Counted from the first letter of the stretch, positions 8,531 to 16,774 are shown. The stretch: 64,000 nucleotides of DNA from Segniliparus rotundus DSM 44985 (GCF_000092825.1 NC_014168.1:859946-923945); one strand, 5' to 3'. The notes: generated by a model from the letters alone, not told the origin. Translations and numbers: made by a program.

Positions 8531-9804
8531 GCCGGGGTCTTCTGGCGCAGGTGGCGCCAACTGCAGAAGAGGATCGCGAGATAGGCGTACAGGTACCAGG
8601 CCCCGAGCGCGTTTCGCAGCCAGATCGGGCCGTGCTGCAGCCAGAACACGCCAATCGACGCGGGCTCCGCGGACTTGTTGAAACTCAGCGAGGTCTGGTT
8701 GTTCGGCCACACGAACACCCACAGGCAGAGGGCTGTCGCCGCGAGCGCCCAGGCGGGCGCGGGACGGTTCCCGGGCGTTGCGTCTGCGTCCGGCAGCGCC
8801 TTCGCGACGAGCCACACGGCCAGCGGGGCGACCCAGACCCAGTGATGGCTCCAGGCGATCGGCGAGACCACGCAGGCGACCAGCCCGACCAGGATCACAG
8901 CGAGGACGCGCTCCGAGCGGCGGTACGCGTAGGCCCCGAGCAGGAGCCCGGCTCCCCCCAACACCAAGGCGAGGGCGTAGAACAGGGCTTTGGGCGCGTC
9001 ATGCGGAGCCCATATCCTGGCGAGCGTGCCTTCGACTGCTTGGTTCGACGGCCAGGCGAGGGGGCCGACGCGAGTGGTCTGCCCCACGCTGGTCCAGAAT
9101 TTCGCCGAGTCGTGGGGGATGACGACGAAGCCCAGCAGGACAGTGCCGGCGAACGTCGCGACTGCTGTCGCCGCCGCGCGCCATTGCCGGGTGAGCAGCA
9201 GGTAGGGGACGAAGACCAACGGGGTGAGTTTGAGCCCGGCGGCGAGGCCGACGCCGAAACCTTGCCAGCGCCCCGGCGCGCCGGGGCGGGACCGACTGGG
9301 GCACAGGTCGAGGAAGACCAAAGCCATGAGCACGATGTTGAGCTGCCCGAACCACAGCGTGGACTGGACCGGTTCGAGGCTGATGGCGCCGATGGAGAAG
9401 GCGATGCTCGTGAAGACCAGCGCGCCGTCTCTGCGGACGCCGCCTTTGTTCTCGAGCGCGCATTCCAGGGTTCGGGCGATGACCAGGGCGAGGGCGAGGA
9501 CTGAGATGAGCAAGTGCAGCGTCTCGCCGGTGAGCCGGGGGAACACTGCCATGGGGACGAAGACGAGGACGGCGAACGGGGGATAGGTGAATCCGAGTTC
9601 CGGATTATGGGCCACCGCCCGGTCGTAGAGGGATTCGCCGCCGAGGACGACTTGGGCTGCCGCCCGGTAGACGTTGTAGTCGACGCCGCCGCAGCCGTGG
9701 ATGATCGCCGTTTCGGGCGGCAGCAGCAATTGCACCGCGAAGGCGAGCGCGGCAGCCCCGAGCGCCATCCAGATCAGGGCTTTCGGCGTCGTTCGGGCGC
9801 TCAT
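8527..9804 (-). CDS. GT87 polyprenyl-phosphate mannosyltransferase, copy 2
   Basis: About 425 residues, polytopic. I place the start at the ATG at 9804 (MSARTTPKALIW), which overlaps the stop of the upstream copy as ATGA; the frame is open to 9945 but that part is a shadow. Shared marks with its neighbours are GVDYNVYRAAAQ, STLWFGQLN, GVGLAAGLKLTPLVF, LLLTRQWRAA and SPIAWSHHWVWV. The function is expected to be alpha-mannosyl transfer on the outer face of the membrane from a C35/C50 polyprenyl-phosphate donor. The exact linkage made by each paralogue cannot be inferred. Confidence 0.85.
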   Translation of the reverse strand: MSARTTPKALIWMALGAAALAFAVQLLLPPETAIIHGCGGVDYNVYRAAAQVVLGGESLYDRAVAHNPELGFTYPPFAVLVFVPMAVFPRLTGETLHLLISVLALALVIARTLECALENKGGVRRDGALVFTSIAFSIGAISLEPVQSTLWFGQLNIVLMALVFLDLCPSRSRPGAPGRWQGFGVGLAAGLKLTPLVFVPYLLLTRQWRAAATAVATFAGTVLLGFVVIPHDSAKFWTSVGQTTRVGPLAWPSNQAVEGTLARIWAPHDAPKALFYALALVLGGAGLLLGAYAYRRSERVLAVILVGLVACVVSPIAWSHHWVWVAPLAVWLVAKALPDADATPGNRPAPAWALAATALCLWVFVWPNNQTSLSFNKSAEPASIGVFWLQHGPIWLRNALGAWYLYAYLAILFCSWRHLRQKTPA

Positions 9805-11147
9805 GCCCGCGCTCCTGCCGCGCGCGGTTGCGATGCGGGCTCTTCGGCCGCCGCCGTCCGCGTGCCCCGCAGCCAGATCGCGACGCCCGCCACGATGGCC
9901 GCGTAGGCCCACACGTACCAGCCGCTGGCGATGTGGTGGTACCACGGGGAGCCTGGGTCGAGGACGTGGTAGAAGATTCCGGGGACCACGCGCGGCTCCT
10001 CAGGCGTGCTGGGGGGCTTGTGCCAGGGCCAGGCGAACGCCCATGCGCCGATCGCCGCGGCTGCGGCGGCCCAACGGGCCCACCGTGTGTCCTTCGCCGC
10101 GCGCGCATGGGCCGAATGGCCGATGAGCCACGCCGCGAGCGGTGCGAACCAGACCCAGTGGTGTCCCCAGGTGAAAGGCGAGGCGACGCAGGATGTGAGC
10201 CCCACGAGCAGCAGCGCGAGCGTCTTTTCGCCCCCCGCGCGCGCCGACCGGGCGAGCAGGAGGCCCAGAGCGGTCACTGCCGCCGCCAGGACTGGCCAGA
10301 GCCACCCTGGGCTGTGGCCGGGGTGCCACACTCTGGCCAGGAAGCCGTTGAGCGACTGGTTCGCCGGATGGGAAAGCTCGCCGATGTGGCTGGTGTCGCG
10401 AACGGCGTGGAACCAGTATTGGGCGCTGTCCCGCGGCAGCAGCATCCATGAGACCGCCACGGTGCCCGCGAACGTCGCGAGCGCCGTCGCCGCCGTCCGC
10501 CATTGCCGGGTGAGCAGCAAATAGGGCACGAAGATCAGCGGGATGAGTTTGATCCCCGCCGCCAGCCCGACCCCTGCGCCGCGCAGCTGCCAGCCCCGTC
10601 CCGCGCCGTCCTCGGGCTCCGGGCGGGAAAGGTCCAGGAAGATCAGCGTCATGAGCAGGATGTTGATCTGCCCGTACCAGAGCGTGGTGCGCACAGGTTC
10701 GAGCGCGGTCGCCGCCGCGGCCAGCCCCAGGCTCGTCGCCCAGAGCTTCGCGCCTGACCGGAAACCGGTCAGGCGCAGGGTCCGGCCGATCACCAGGGCG
10801 AGCAACAGGAAACAAAGGACAGACCAGGTGAACCCGCCGATCGCCGGGGGCAGAACCGTGAACGGGGTGAAGCACAGCGCCGCGAACGGCGGGTATGTGA
10901 AGAAGCCGTCCTCGCCGACCGGCGTCGTGTACAAAGGCAGTCCGTCCAACGCGGTGCGGGCCCCGTCCGAATAGATGAGAAAGTCCCGGCTGTTCGTGAT
11001 GAAGCCGGGGTGCAGCAGGTCGAACGGGAGCAGCGCGCTTTGCCCCGCCAACGCCAAAGCGCCCACCAGGACCGAGGCCCACATCAGCCCCGACGGGGTT
11101 GGCCTGCCCGATCCTCCGGGGACGCTGCGGTCATCTCTGGCGGTCAT
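9801..11147 (-). CDS. GT87 polyprenyl-phosphate mannosyltransferase, copy 3
   Basis: A 448-residue polytopic protein. Its ATG at 11147 lies 17 bp inside the 3' end of the upstream paralogue. Motifs are NSRDFLIYSDGAR (the Asp after helix 1), TTLWYGQIN, GVGLAAGIKLIPLIF, LLLTRQWRTAA and SPFTWGHHWVWF. A cytoplasmic C-terminal tail of about 20 residues (RGTRTAAAEEPAS) follows the last helix. The high similarity of the central motif block across the four copies points to tandem duplication followed by divergence of the outer loops. Confidence 0.85.
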   Translation of the reverse strand: MTARDDRSVPGGSGRPTPSGLMWASVLVGALALAGQSALLPFDLLHPGFITNSRDFLIYSDGARTALDGLPLYTTPVGEDGFFTYPPFAALCFTPFTVLPPAIGGFTWSVLCFLLLALVIGRTLRLTGFRSGAKLWATSLGLAAAATALEPVRTTLWYGQINILLMTLIFLDLSRPEPEDGAGRGWQLRGAGVGLAAGIKLIPLIFVPYLLLTRQWRTAATALATFAGTVAVSWMLLPRDSAQYWFHAVRDTSHIGELSHPANQSLNGFLARVWHPGHSPGWLWPVLAAAVTALGLLLARSARAGGEKTLALLLVGLTSCVASPFTWGHHWVWFAPLAAWLIGHSAHARAAKDTRWARWAAAAAAIGAWAFAWPWHKPPSTPEEPRVVPGIFYHVLDPGSPWYHHIASGWYVWAYAAIVAGVAIWLRGTRTAAAEEPASQPRAAGARA

Positions 11148-12420
11148 CCAAGGCAGGGTACCGCAGGAGCCGCCGCACGCCTATCAGGATCACAAGGCAC
11201 AGCACCAGATACCAGGAGTGGGCGATGGGGCTGATGAAGCCCGGCAAGCGATCCCAGTAGCAAATGCCCACGTTGAGATGGATGACTGGCAGCACTCCCG
11301 GCGGTTCGCGGTGGCTCTGGGTCCAGATGAAGAGCGCCGCCACGAGCGCCGCCGCGGCCAGCACCCACCGGGACCGCCCCTTGGCCGCCGCGGCGCCCCT
11401 TGCCCCGAGCCAGACGGCAAAGGGCGCGAACCACACCCAGTGGTGGGTCCAGGAGATCGGCGAGACCGCGCAGCCGGTGAAACCGACAAGCAGTATCGCC
11501 ACGAAGCGTTCGCCTGAGCGGTCCACTGCGCGCGCGCAGGCCAGACCGCCCACGGCCAGCGCCAACTGGACGACATGCACGAGCAGGCCCGGTGCGGGCG
11601 AGGGCTCCCAGATCCGGGCGAGCACCCCGGCCGCGGATTGGTTGTCCAGATGCGAGGTGAACGCCTGGATCGGCCCGACCTGTCCGCCCGCGCCCCAGAA
11701 GACTCTCGAATCGCCGGGGAAGACGAGCCACCCGGCCACGGCAGTCCCGGCGAACACCAGCACAGCGGTTTTCGCGGCTCGCCACTGCCGGGTGATGAGC
11801 AGGTACGGCACGAAGATCAGCGGCGTGAGTTTGATGCCCGCGGCGAGCCCGACGCCGAAGCCGCGCAGCTTCGCGCCTTCTGGCCGGACCAGATCGAGCA
11901 CGACAAGGCCCATGAGGAGGATGTTCACCTGGCCGTACCACAAGGTGGCGCGGATCGGTTCCAGGTCTGCGGCCGCGACGGCGAGCAGCGCGCTGAGCGC
12001 CGCGAGCGCGCCGCCGCCGCGCAGGCCCGCCGCCTCCACGGCGCGCCGCAGCACCAGGGCCAGCACAACGACCGAGATGGCGAGCCAGACGATTTGGGCG
12101 AGCAGGAACGGGTGGACCCAGCTGATCGGGAGGAACAGCAGAGCCGAGAACGGCGTGTAGATGAACCAGAGCGCGGTTTGGTGCGCCAGGCCCGCCCAGG
12201 TCGCCGGTTTGTCGTAGAGCGCTTGGCCGTGCCAGCCCATGTCCGCGCCGTTCTGGTAGGCGACCAGGTCGGTGCCGTTTTGCAGCAGTCCCCACCACGG
12301 CGTCTGGTAGGGGATGAGCGCGTGCTGCGCCCAAAGGGCGAGCAGGGCCAGGGCGGCCGCGGCCGCAACGGCCCGCCACCAGACGTTCGCGCCCGCGGCG
12401 GGGGTTGTGGCTTCAGTCAT
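11131..12420 (-). CDS. GT87 polyprenyl-phosphate mannosyltransferase, copy 4
   Basis: About 429 residues; start ATG at 12420 (MTEATTPAAGANVWW), since the open frame to 12510 has no family similarity. Motifs are NGTDLVAYQNGAD, ATLWYGQVN, GVGLAAGIKLTPLIF, LLITRQWRAAK and SPISWTHHWVWF. This is the first gene of the four-gene run by direction of transcription, so a promoter should lie in 12421-12590, where I see only a GC-rich spacer. It differs from the others in having Ala/Tyr (VAYQ) where copies 1 and 2 have VYR after the key Asp. Confidence 0.85.
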   Translation of the reverse strand: MTEATTPAAGANVWWRAVAAAAALALLALWAQHALIPYQTPWWGLLQNGTDLVAYQNGADMGWHGQALYDKPATWAGLAHQTALWFIYTPFSALLFLPISWVHPFLLAQIVWLAISVVVLALVLRRAVEAAGLRGGGALAALSALLAVAAADLEPIRATLWYGQVNILLMGLVVLDLVRPEGAKLRGFGVGLAAGIKLTPLIFVPYLLITRQWRAAKTAVLVFAGTAVAGWLVFPGDSRVFWGAGGQVGPIQAFTSHLDNQSAAGVLARIWEPSPAPGLLVHVVQLALAVGGLACARAVDRSGERFVAILLVGFTGCAVSPISWTHHWVWFAPFAVWLGARGAAAAKGRSRWVLAAAALVAALFIWTQSHREPPGVLPVIHLNVGICYWDRLPGFISPIAHSWYLVLCLVILIGVRRLLRYPALDDRQR

Positions 12421-12590
12421 GGCTGACGAGGGTAGCGGACCCAGGCGCGCGGGCGCCGCTCCTGGTGAAGATGCGGTCCACCGGCCTGGGCTCCTGGCTT
12501 CAAAAAACACGCGAGCCCGCCAGGGCCGCTTTTCCAGACGGAGAGCGTTGTCCTATGCCGTCTCCCCAGGCGGCTCTGGGCAGCCGGGCC

Positions 12591-13886
12591 CTACCCGGAG
12601 TCTTTCTGGGCGAGTTTCTGTGCCGCGGCGAGCAGGACGCAGGTGCTCGCCGCCTCGATCGCGTCGCTCAGATCCGGTTCGGGGAGGAGCGACGGGGCGA
12701 TTCTGATGTTCGTGTCCTCGGGATCGACGCGGTACGGGAACGTCGCCCCGGCGGGGGTGAGGGCGACTCCGGCCTCTTTCGCGAGGCGCACGACTTCCCG
12801 AGCTGTGCCGGGCAGCACGTTGAGGCTCACGAAGTACCCGCCTCGCGGTTCGGTCCATGAGGCGACTTTGGACGCCCCGAGCCGTTCTTCGAGGATTTTG
12901 AGGGCGAGGGCGAATTTCGGGGCGAGCAGCGCCTTGTGCCGCCGCATGTGCGCCCGGACCCCTGCCGCGTCGCGGAAAAAGAGCACATGGCGCAGCTGGT
13001 TGAGCTTGTCGGGGCCGATAGAGCGTTTGCCCGCGTGGGCGAGATGCCAGTCGAGGTTCGCTGTGGAGGCGGCGAAGAAGCTCACGCCCGCCCCGGCGAA
13101 GGTGATCTTGGAAGTCGAGGCGAAGATCAGCGGACGGTTGGGGTGGCCCGCCTCCTCGGCCCAGGCGAGGAAGGGGCGCCCGGTCGGCGGGTCGCCGACG
13201 ACCGGGTGCAACGCGTAGGCGTTGTCGAGGACCAGGCGGAAGTCGGGCGCGGCCGCGGGCAGGGCGAGCAGCGCGCGGATCGTCTGTTCGCTGATGACCT
13301 GTCCGGTGGGGTTCGAGTAGGTCGGCACGAGCCACATCCCCTTGATGGCCCGGTCGTGCGCGATGAGCTCGGCCACCTGGCCGACGTCCGGGCCGTCGGC
13401 CAGCATGGCGACGGGAACGAGTTCGAAGCCGAGGTCTTCGGTGACGGCGAAGTGCCGGTCGTAGCCGGGGGCGGGGCAGAGGAACTTGCGTTTCGGCTCG
13501 CTTGCCCAGGGCGCGTCGCCGTCGACCGGGGTGTGCAGCAGCGACTCCACGATCAAAGTGTGCATGAGCTCCAGGGAGGAGTTGTTGTTCGCGATCAGAT
13601 TCGCCGGAGGGACTTCCAGCAGTTCGGCGAAGATCTCACGCAGCTCCCGAAGCCCGAGCAGCCCGCCGTAGTTGCGGCAGTCGATCCCGTCGGCGTCCCG
13701 GTGTTCTCCTGCCGGAAGGGTCAACAGGTCGGCGGAAAGATCGAGCTGGGCCGCGGAGGGCACGCCCCGTGTGATGTCGAGCGAGAGGCCTTTGGCCGCC
13801 AATTCGGCGTATTGCGATCGCAGACCTGCGAGTTCGGCGGCGATTTCTGCCGAGCTGAGCGAGCTGTAAGGCAGACCAGCGGTCAT
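12591..13886 (-). CDS. Aspartate-type aminotransferase, PLP-dependent (Rv3722c family)
   Basis: A 431-residue fold-type I aminotransferase starting at ATG 13886 (MTAGLPYSSLSSAEIAAEL); upstream in-frame sequence overlaps the SRP RNA region. The 'LDITRGVPSAAQLDLS' start, 'NNNSSLELMHTL', 'VPTYSNPTGQVIS' and 'FASTSKITFAGAGVSFFAAS' (Schiff-base Lys in STSK) are diagnostic; the substrate Arg sits in 'DTNIRIAPS'. The M. tuberculosis member, next to dnaX as here, is the main aspartate aminotransferase linking 2-oxoglutarate/glutamate and oxaloacetate/aspartate. Confidence 0.88.
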   Translation of the reverse strand: MTAGLPYSSLSSAEIAAELAGLRSQYAELAAKGLSLDITRGVPSAAQLDLSADLLTLPAGEHRDADGIDCRNYGGLLGLRELREIFAELLEVPPANLIANNNSSLELMHTLIVESLLHTPVDGDAPWASEPKRKFLCPAPGYDRHFAVTEDLGFELVPVAMLADGPDVGQVAELIAHDRAIKGMWLVPTYSNPTGQVISEQTIRALLALPAAAPDFRLVLDNAYALHPVVGDPPTGRPFLAWAEEAGHPNRPLIFASTSKITFAGAGVSFFAASTANLDWHLAHAGKRSIGPDKLNQLRHVLFFRDAAGVRAHMRRHKALLAPKFALALKILEERLGASKVASWTEPRGGYFVSLNVLPGTAREVVRLAKEAGVALTPAGATFPYRVDPEDTNIRIAPSLLPEPDLSDAIEAASTCVLLAAAQKLAQKDSG

Positions 13887-14028
13887 CGTTTTCCGGCACC
13901 TCGTTCTATGTCTGCGCTGGGGTTTCGTCGGCTGGTTGTTCTCTTCGCGCCGCTGGCTTGTTTTTCTTGGCTGAGCCGCGTTGCTTTCTTCGCTGCGCCG
14001 GTTCGCGGCTTGCGTCGCGAAGAGAGCA

Positions 14029-14117
14029 GGGGACCCCGCGCACCCGCCAGAGCCCGTTGACCCTTGCTGCCTTCCGGCCCTGGGGGGGTTCACAGGATGG
14101 TCGCCGCACGGGGTCCT
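14029..14117 (-). ncRNA. ffs: 4.5S signal recognition particle RNA (small bacterial type)
   Basis: On the minus strand the sequence contains the domain IV signature GGGCCGGAAGGCAGCAAGGG (symmetric and asymmetric internal loops plus GGAA tetraloop) that binds Ffh. The ends pair: GGACCCCGTGC near 14117 with GCGCGGGGTCC near 14030, giving the long hairpin of the ~90-100 nt SRP RNA. It lies between the aminotransferase and tRNA-Ser, as in mycobacteria. The exact ends are estimated from the terminal stem. Confidence 0.9.
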
Positions 14118-14239
14118 GAAAAGGAGTTTACACGCAGTGGCGCCGGGGAGCGCAATCCGGTGCGGCGGCTGGTCTCGGTCCGGTGCGGGCTGGGCGAACG
14201 GATTCGTCTCTGCGGTGAACGTCCGCTATACTCCTCGGC

Positions 14240-14325
14240 GGAGGATTCGCCTAGTGGCCTATGGCGCTCGCCTGGAACGCGGGTTGGGTTAACAGCCCTC
14301 AGGGGTTCAAATCCCCTATCCTCCG
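14240..14325 (+). tRNA. tRNA-Ser (anticodon GGA)
   Basis: An 86-nt cloverleaf with acceptor GGAGGAT/ATCCTCC, discriminator G, anticodon loop CTGGAAC (GGA), a long type-II variable arm (GTTGGGTTAACAGCCCTC) and T arm AGGGGTTCAAATCCCCT. CCA is not encoded. The 3' part (from 14260) is repeated exactly at 44847-44913: this gene is the attachment site of a mobile element whose integration rebuilt the tRNA 3' half. Confidence 0.97.
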
Positions 14326-14326
14326 C
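14260..14326 (+). repeat. attL: 67-bp direct repeat of the tRNA-Ser 3' part
   Basis: The 67 bp from TATGGCGCTCG to the base after the discriminator are identical to 44847-44913 in the same orientation. The match begins in the D arm and covers the anticodon, variable and T arms, the usual core for tRNA-targeting tyrosine integrases, with crossover commonly in the anticodon stem-loop. The flanks differ immediately on both sides. Confidence 0.95.
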
Positions 14327-14331
14327 AGTAG

Positions 14332-14371
14332 CGGCTCCCGTCCCTGATCAGGGACGGGAGCCGACTCTTTT
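14332..14371 (+). terminator. Element-borne terminator restoring the end of the tRNA-Ser unit
   Basis: A perfect 16-bp-arm palindrome (CGGCTCCCGTCCCTGA and its complement) is followed by CTCTTTT six bases after the end of the repeat. It sits in the element yet serves the chromosomal tRNA. The displaced chromosomal version of the same design is at 44915. Confidence 0.85.
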
Positions 14372-14393
14372 CCGCTGGTCGGCAAGTCCGTGA

Positions 14394-15506
14394 TCATGCC
14401 CCTTTGAGCACATTTTGAGCACACTTCTCCCGAGTCATCGCAGCGCTCACCGCCTCGGCCACCGCGTCCAGATCCGCGTCAAACAAATCTGCGTACACCT
14501 TCAGCGTCATCGCGGGATCGTGTCCGAGCATCCGAGCCAGAGCAAGGATGTTCGCCCCGTTCGACACGGCGATGCTGGCAGCTGTGTGGCGCAGGTCGTG
14601 CGGAGTCACCCTCGGCAGCCCCGCGCGTCGGAGAGCCCCGTCGAACCAGCCGGACTCCGCGTACGGGCGCTTCAAGAATCCGCCGCCACGAGCTGGGAAC
14701 ACCAAATCGTCCCGCTTCTTCCCCTCGCATTGCCGAGCCAGGTCGTCGAGGAGGAACGGTGGGATCGGAACCCACCTGTCCTCGTGGCCCTTCGGCGTGC
14801 CGACCACGATCTGTCCGCCGCCGAGCTGAACCGCATTCCTTCGGATATGCACGCGACGGCGAAGGAAATCGCAGTCTCCGACTTGCAGGCCCACGGTCTC
14901 TCCCCAGCGCGGCCCCATCGTCCCGAGTAGCAGGACCAGCGTGCGGTGGCCTTTCGACTCGTCCGCGAGGCTGTGAAGCTGATCGGTTGAGAAATATGTC
15001 CGAGGTTTGCGGACTTTCCTCGGCAGCCCGTCGATCCCGCGAGCCGGATTGCTCGCAAGCCGACGAGACTTCACCGCCAGATCGAGCACACCGGCGAGGG
15101 TCTGATGCGCTCGCAGCACCGATGTCGCGGAGAGGTTTTGCGTACGCAGGCGGGCGATCCATCTCTCCACATCGACCTGCTCGACATCGGAGATCCGCAC
15201 AGCGCCCCACTCGGGCTCGACTCGCGCCCTCCAAGCGCTCTCCACGGGGCGCCACGCCGAAGGCTTCAACGTCGCCTCCTTATGCGTGAGCCAGCCCTCC
15301 GCTACAGAAGAGACCGTCACCCGTCCGAGCGCGGGCGCGATGTACGAGCCGGTGGCCTTCTTGACCTCCACCTCGTTCGCGAACGCGTTCGCGTCTCGTT
15401 TGGTCGTGAAGCCGCGCTTCGTCGTCTGCTTCCGATCAGGCTTGCGGTACCGGACCAGCCAAAGCTTTTCGCCGAGAGACGTGGTGTAGGGCTCAACGGT
15501 CGCCAT
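14394..15506 (-). CDS. int: Tyrosine recombinase (integrase)
   Basis: A 370-residue site-specific recombinase with an N-terminal arm-binding AP2-like domain (residues 1-55), a SAM-like core-binding domain (~65-165) and a C-terminal catalytic domain. Catalytic residues are the Arg in LLGTMGPRWGE, Lys in GTPKGHEDRWV, HDLRHTA (His and Arg), His in LGHDPAMTLKVYADLF and the Tyr nucleophile in KVYADL. It catalyses integration into and excision from tRNA-Ser. It is transcribed towards attL, ends 68 bp inside it, and overlaps the repressor gene by 14 bp, so the two are co-transcribed. Its last codons overlap a candidate arm-type site (14405-14423). Confidence 0.95.
   Translation of the reverse strand: MATVEPYTTSLGEKLWLVRYRKPDRKQTTKRGFTTKRDANAFANEVEVKKATGSYIAPALGRVTVSSVAEGWLTHKEATLKPSAWRPVESAWRARVEPEWGAVRISDVEQVDVERWIARLRTQNLSATSVLRAHQTLAGVLDLAVKSRRLASNPARGIDGLPRKVRKPRTYFSTDQLHSLADESKGHRTLVLLLGTMGPRWGETVGLQVGDCDFLRRRVHIRRNAVQLGGGQIVVGTPKGHEDRWVPIPPFLLDDLARQCEGKKRDDLVFPARGGGFLKRPYAESGWFDGALRRAGLPRVTPHDLRHTAASIAVSNGANILALARMLGHDPAMTLKVYADLFDADLDAVAEAVSAAMTREKCAQNVLKGA
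14405..14423 (+). repeat. Candidate left arm-type integrase site
   Basis: TGAGCACA-TTT-TGAGCACA, two copies of TGAGCACA with 11-bp period. The identical 19 bp occur in the same orientation at 44761-44779 near the other end. The distances to the repeats (about 80 and 70 bp) suit arm-type binding sites of a tyrosine integrase. The left copy lies in the last codons of the integrase gene. Confidence 0.6.
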
Positions 15507-15930
15507 CTTGCCCCCGCCCCCACCAGATCGGGGAGACCCGGTAACGCCAAGCGCGGACCTCGGCCTCAGCCCGCTTCCCCTTGTCCTCCAAGGGCTTCAG
15601 CGGGCTTTGCGCTGTGATCCACCGCCACGCCTGGACTGCGGTGGCTTTCGCCCCGGTCAGCTCTACCTCGGCTTCCATGTCTTCGGCGTGGGGGATCAAC
15701 AGGGTCGCGGGGCTCACCCCGAGGGCGTCGGCAGCGGCGACCAGTAGATCGACAGTGATCCTCGTGCCGCCGTTCTCTATAGCCGAGTAGGACGGGACTG
15801 ACAGGGGCACGCCCCGTTCGGTCAGCATGCGCACCACGTCCACCTGGGAAAGCTCGGCCTGTTTGCGGTAGCGGACGAGGTTGCGGGCCACAGCCCGCGA
15901 CGACGGTCCTGGCCTGGCTGTAGGCGGCAT
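15493..15930 (-). CDS. XRE-family repressor of the element
   Basis: A 145-residue protein with an N-terminal helix-turn-helix (residues ~11-70: VARNLVRYRKQAELSQVDVV ... SYSAIENGGTRITVDLLVAAADALGVSPATLL). The C-terminal half has a small charged/Trp-rich region (VQAWRWI, VRAWRYRVSPIWWGRG) of unknown role. It is divergent from the excisionase-like gene, with three CATAG repeats at 20-bp spacing between them, and overlaps the integrase start. This is the arrangement of a lysogeny-type switch controlling integrase and excision. No LexA-type peptidase domain is present, so release would not be by RecA-driven self-cleavage. Confidence 0.85.
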   Translation of the reverse strand: MPPTARPGPSSRAVARNLVRYRKQAELSQVDVVRMLTERGVPLSVPSYSAIENGGTRITVDLLVAAADALGVSPATLLIPHAEDMEAEVELTGAKATAVQAWRWITAQSPLKPLEDKGKRAEAEVRAWRYRVSPIWWGRGQDGDR

Positions 15931-15949
15931 GCGCGTAGTTTAACAGTAT

Positions 15950-15998
15950 CCATAGTAAATAAATCTATACCATAGAAATTTAGGATAAACCATAGTAT
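15950..15998. promoter_or_regulatory. Three operator-like CCATAG repeats at 20-bp spacing
   Basis: CCATAGTAAAT, CCATAGAAATT and CCATAGTATGA start at 15950, 15970 and 15990, exactly 20 bp (about two helical turns) apart. They sit in the AT-rich 77-bp gap between the divergent repressor and excisionase-like genes. They are probably repressor operators overlapping both promoters. Confidence 0.65.
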
Positions 15999-16007
15999 GA
16001 TGGAAGT

Positions 16008-16268
16008 ATGAAACTAGAGAAACAAAAAGCCCCGCACCTGGGGCGACGACCAGAAGCAGACCTCGTGGACGACCTCGGCCTCTCCCAATGGCTCGGCATC
16101 AGCACGGGAACGCTCGAACAATGGCGGTTCCAAGGGCTCGGGCCGCGATTCGTGAAGCTCGGCGGGGCGAAGCGAGGCCCCGTCCGATACCTCACCGCCG
16201 AGGTGGACGCCTGGCTTCACGGCCAAACTCGTGCGCAAACCGGAGCCGAAGGGAGGAGCGCGGCATGA
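16008..16268 (+). CDS. xis: Excisionase-like small HTH protein (AlpA/MerR-type)
   Basis: An 86-residue protein with a winged HTH_17-type core: 'LVDDLGLSQWLGISTGTLEQWRFQGLGPRFVKLGG ... VRYLTAEVDAWLHGQ'. The pattern helix-turn-'GTLEQWR'-'GPRFVKLG'-'RYLTAEVDAWL' is typical of recombination directionality factors in actinobacterial elements. It is divergent from the repressor and first in a short operon; the next gene overlaps its stop (ATGA). It would bend attachment-site DNA and favour excision. Confidence 0.8.
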   Translation: MKLEKQKAPHLGRRPEADLVDDLGLSQWLGISTGTLEQWRFQGLGPRFVKLGGAKRGPVRYLTAEVDAWLHGQTRAQTGAEGRSAA

Positions 16269-16417
16269 TCCAACATCTCCACGGGCCAGACTGCCCCTGC
16301 TCCTCAGCGTTCAACGCGCTCACGCGGGCAGGGGTCGAGTTCGAGGGCATCCCACCCCAAGAGGCCGCGATCCTCCTCGCGGGACGGGAAACACCGACAG
16401 GAGGAGAGGCGGCATGA
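16265..16417 (+). CDS. Small hypothetical protein (50 aa)
   Basis: The frame begins at ATG 16265, overlapping the excisionase stop (ATGA), and ends overlapping the next gene (ATGA at 16414). The 50 residues start MIQHLHGPDCPCSS, with two Cys and two His close together (H-x2-G-x2-C-x-C), then an Ala/Glu-rich helix. Tight coupling on both sides is the main reason to call it real; the function is unknown. Confidence 0.6.
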   Translation: MIQHLHGPDCPCSSAFNALTRAGVEFEGIPPQEAAILLAGRETPTGGEAA

Positions 16418-16749
16418 CCGATCATCAACAGCTCGCATCATACCTGACCGAGCATCTCGCGAACCTCGACCAACTTCGCACCGAACTCAGCCTAGCTCAG
16501 AACGAATTAGACCTCGCCCGGAGCGAAGCCGAGAACATTCTCGGTGACGCTCAGCGCCGCGCGAACGAGATAATCACCGATGCCGGGTCGGACTTCAACG
16601 AAGTAGCGGAGAAGTACCGTGTCGCAATAAGAGAAGCCGTGAACTTGGTTCAGCCCTCCGTTCTGACAACACTCGGACACACTGCGCCGAAGAACGTGAA
16701 ACTCCCGAAGTCAGTCACAGCCCCGGATATCTCCTCCGAGGCCGCGTAA
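16414..16749 (+). CDS. Small coiled-coil protein, DivIVA-like heptads
   Basis: 111 residues; ATG at 16414 overlaps the previous stop. Residues ~5-65 form a continuous charged helix (LASYLTEHLANLDQLRTEL ... AENILGDAQRRANEIITDA) whose 'A..IL.DAQ.RANEII.DA' pattern is like the DivIVA/Wag31 coiled coil. The C-terminus (TAPKNVKLPKSVTAPD) is unstructured. It ends the excisionase operon, followed by a strong terminator. A structural or partner role is possible; no function is assigned. Confidence 0.7.
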   Translation: MTDHQQLASYLTEHLANLDQLRTELSLAQNELDLARSEAENILGDAQRRANEIITDAGSDFNEVAEKYRVAIREAVNLVQPSVLTTLGHTAPKNVKLPKSVTAPDISSEAA

Positions 16750-16774
16750 CCCGACGCCAACACCCCCCGCACAG

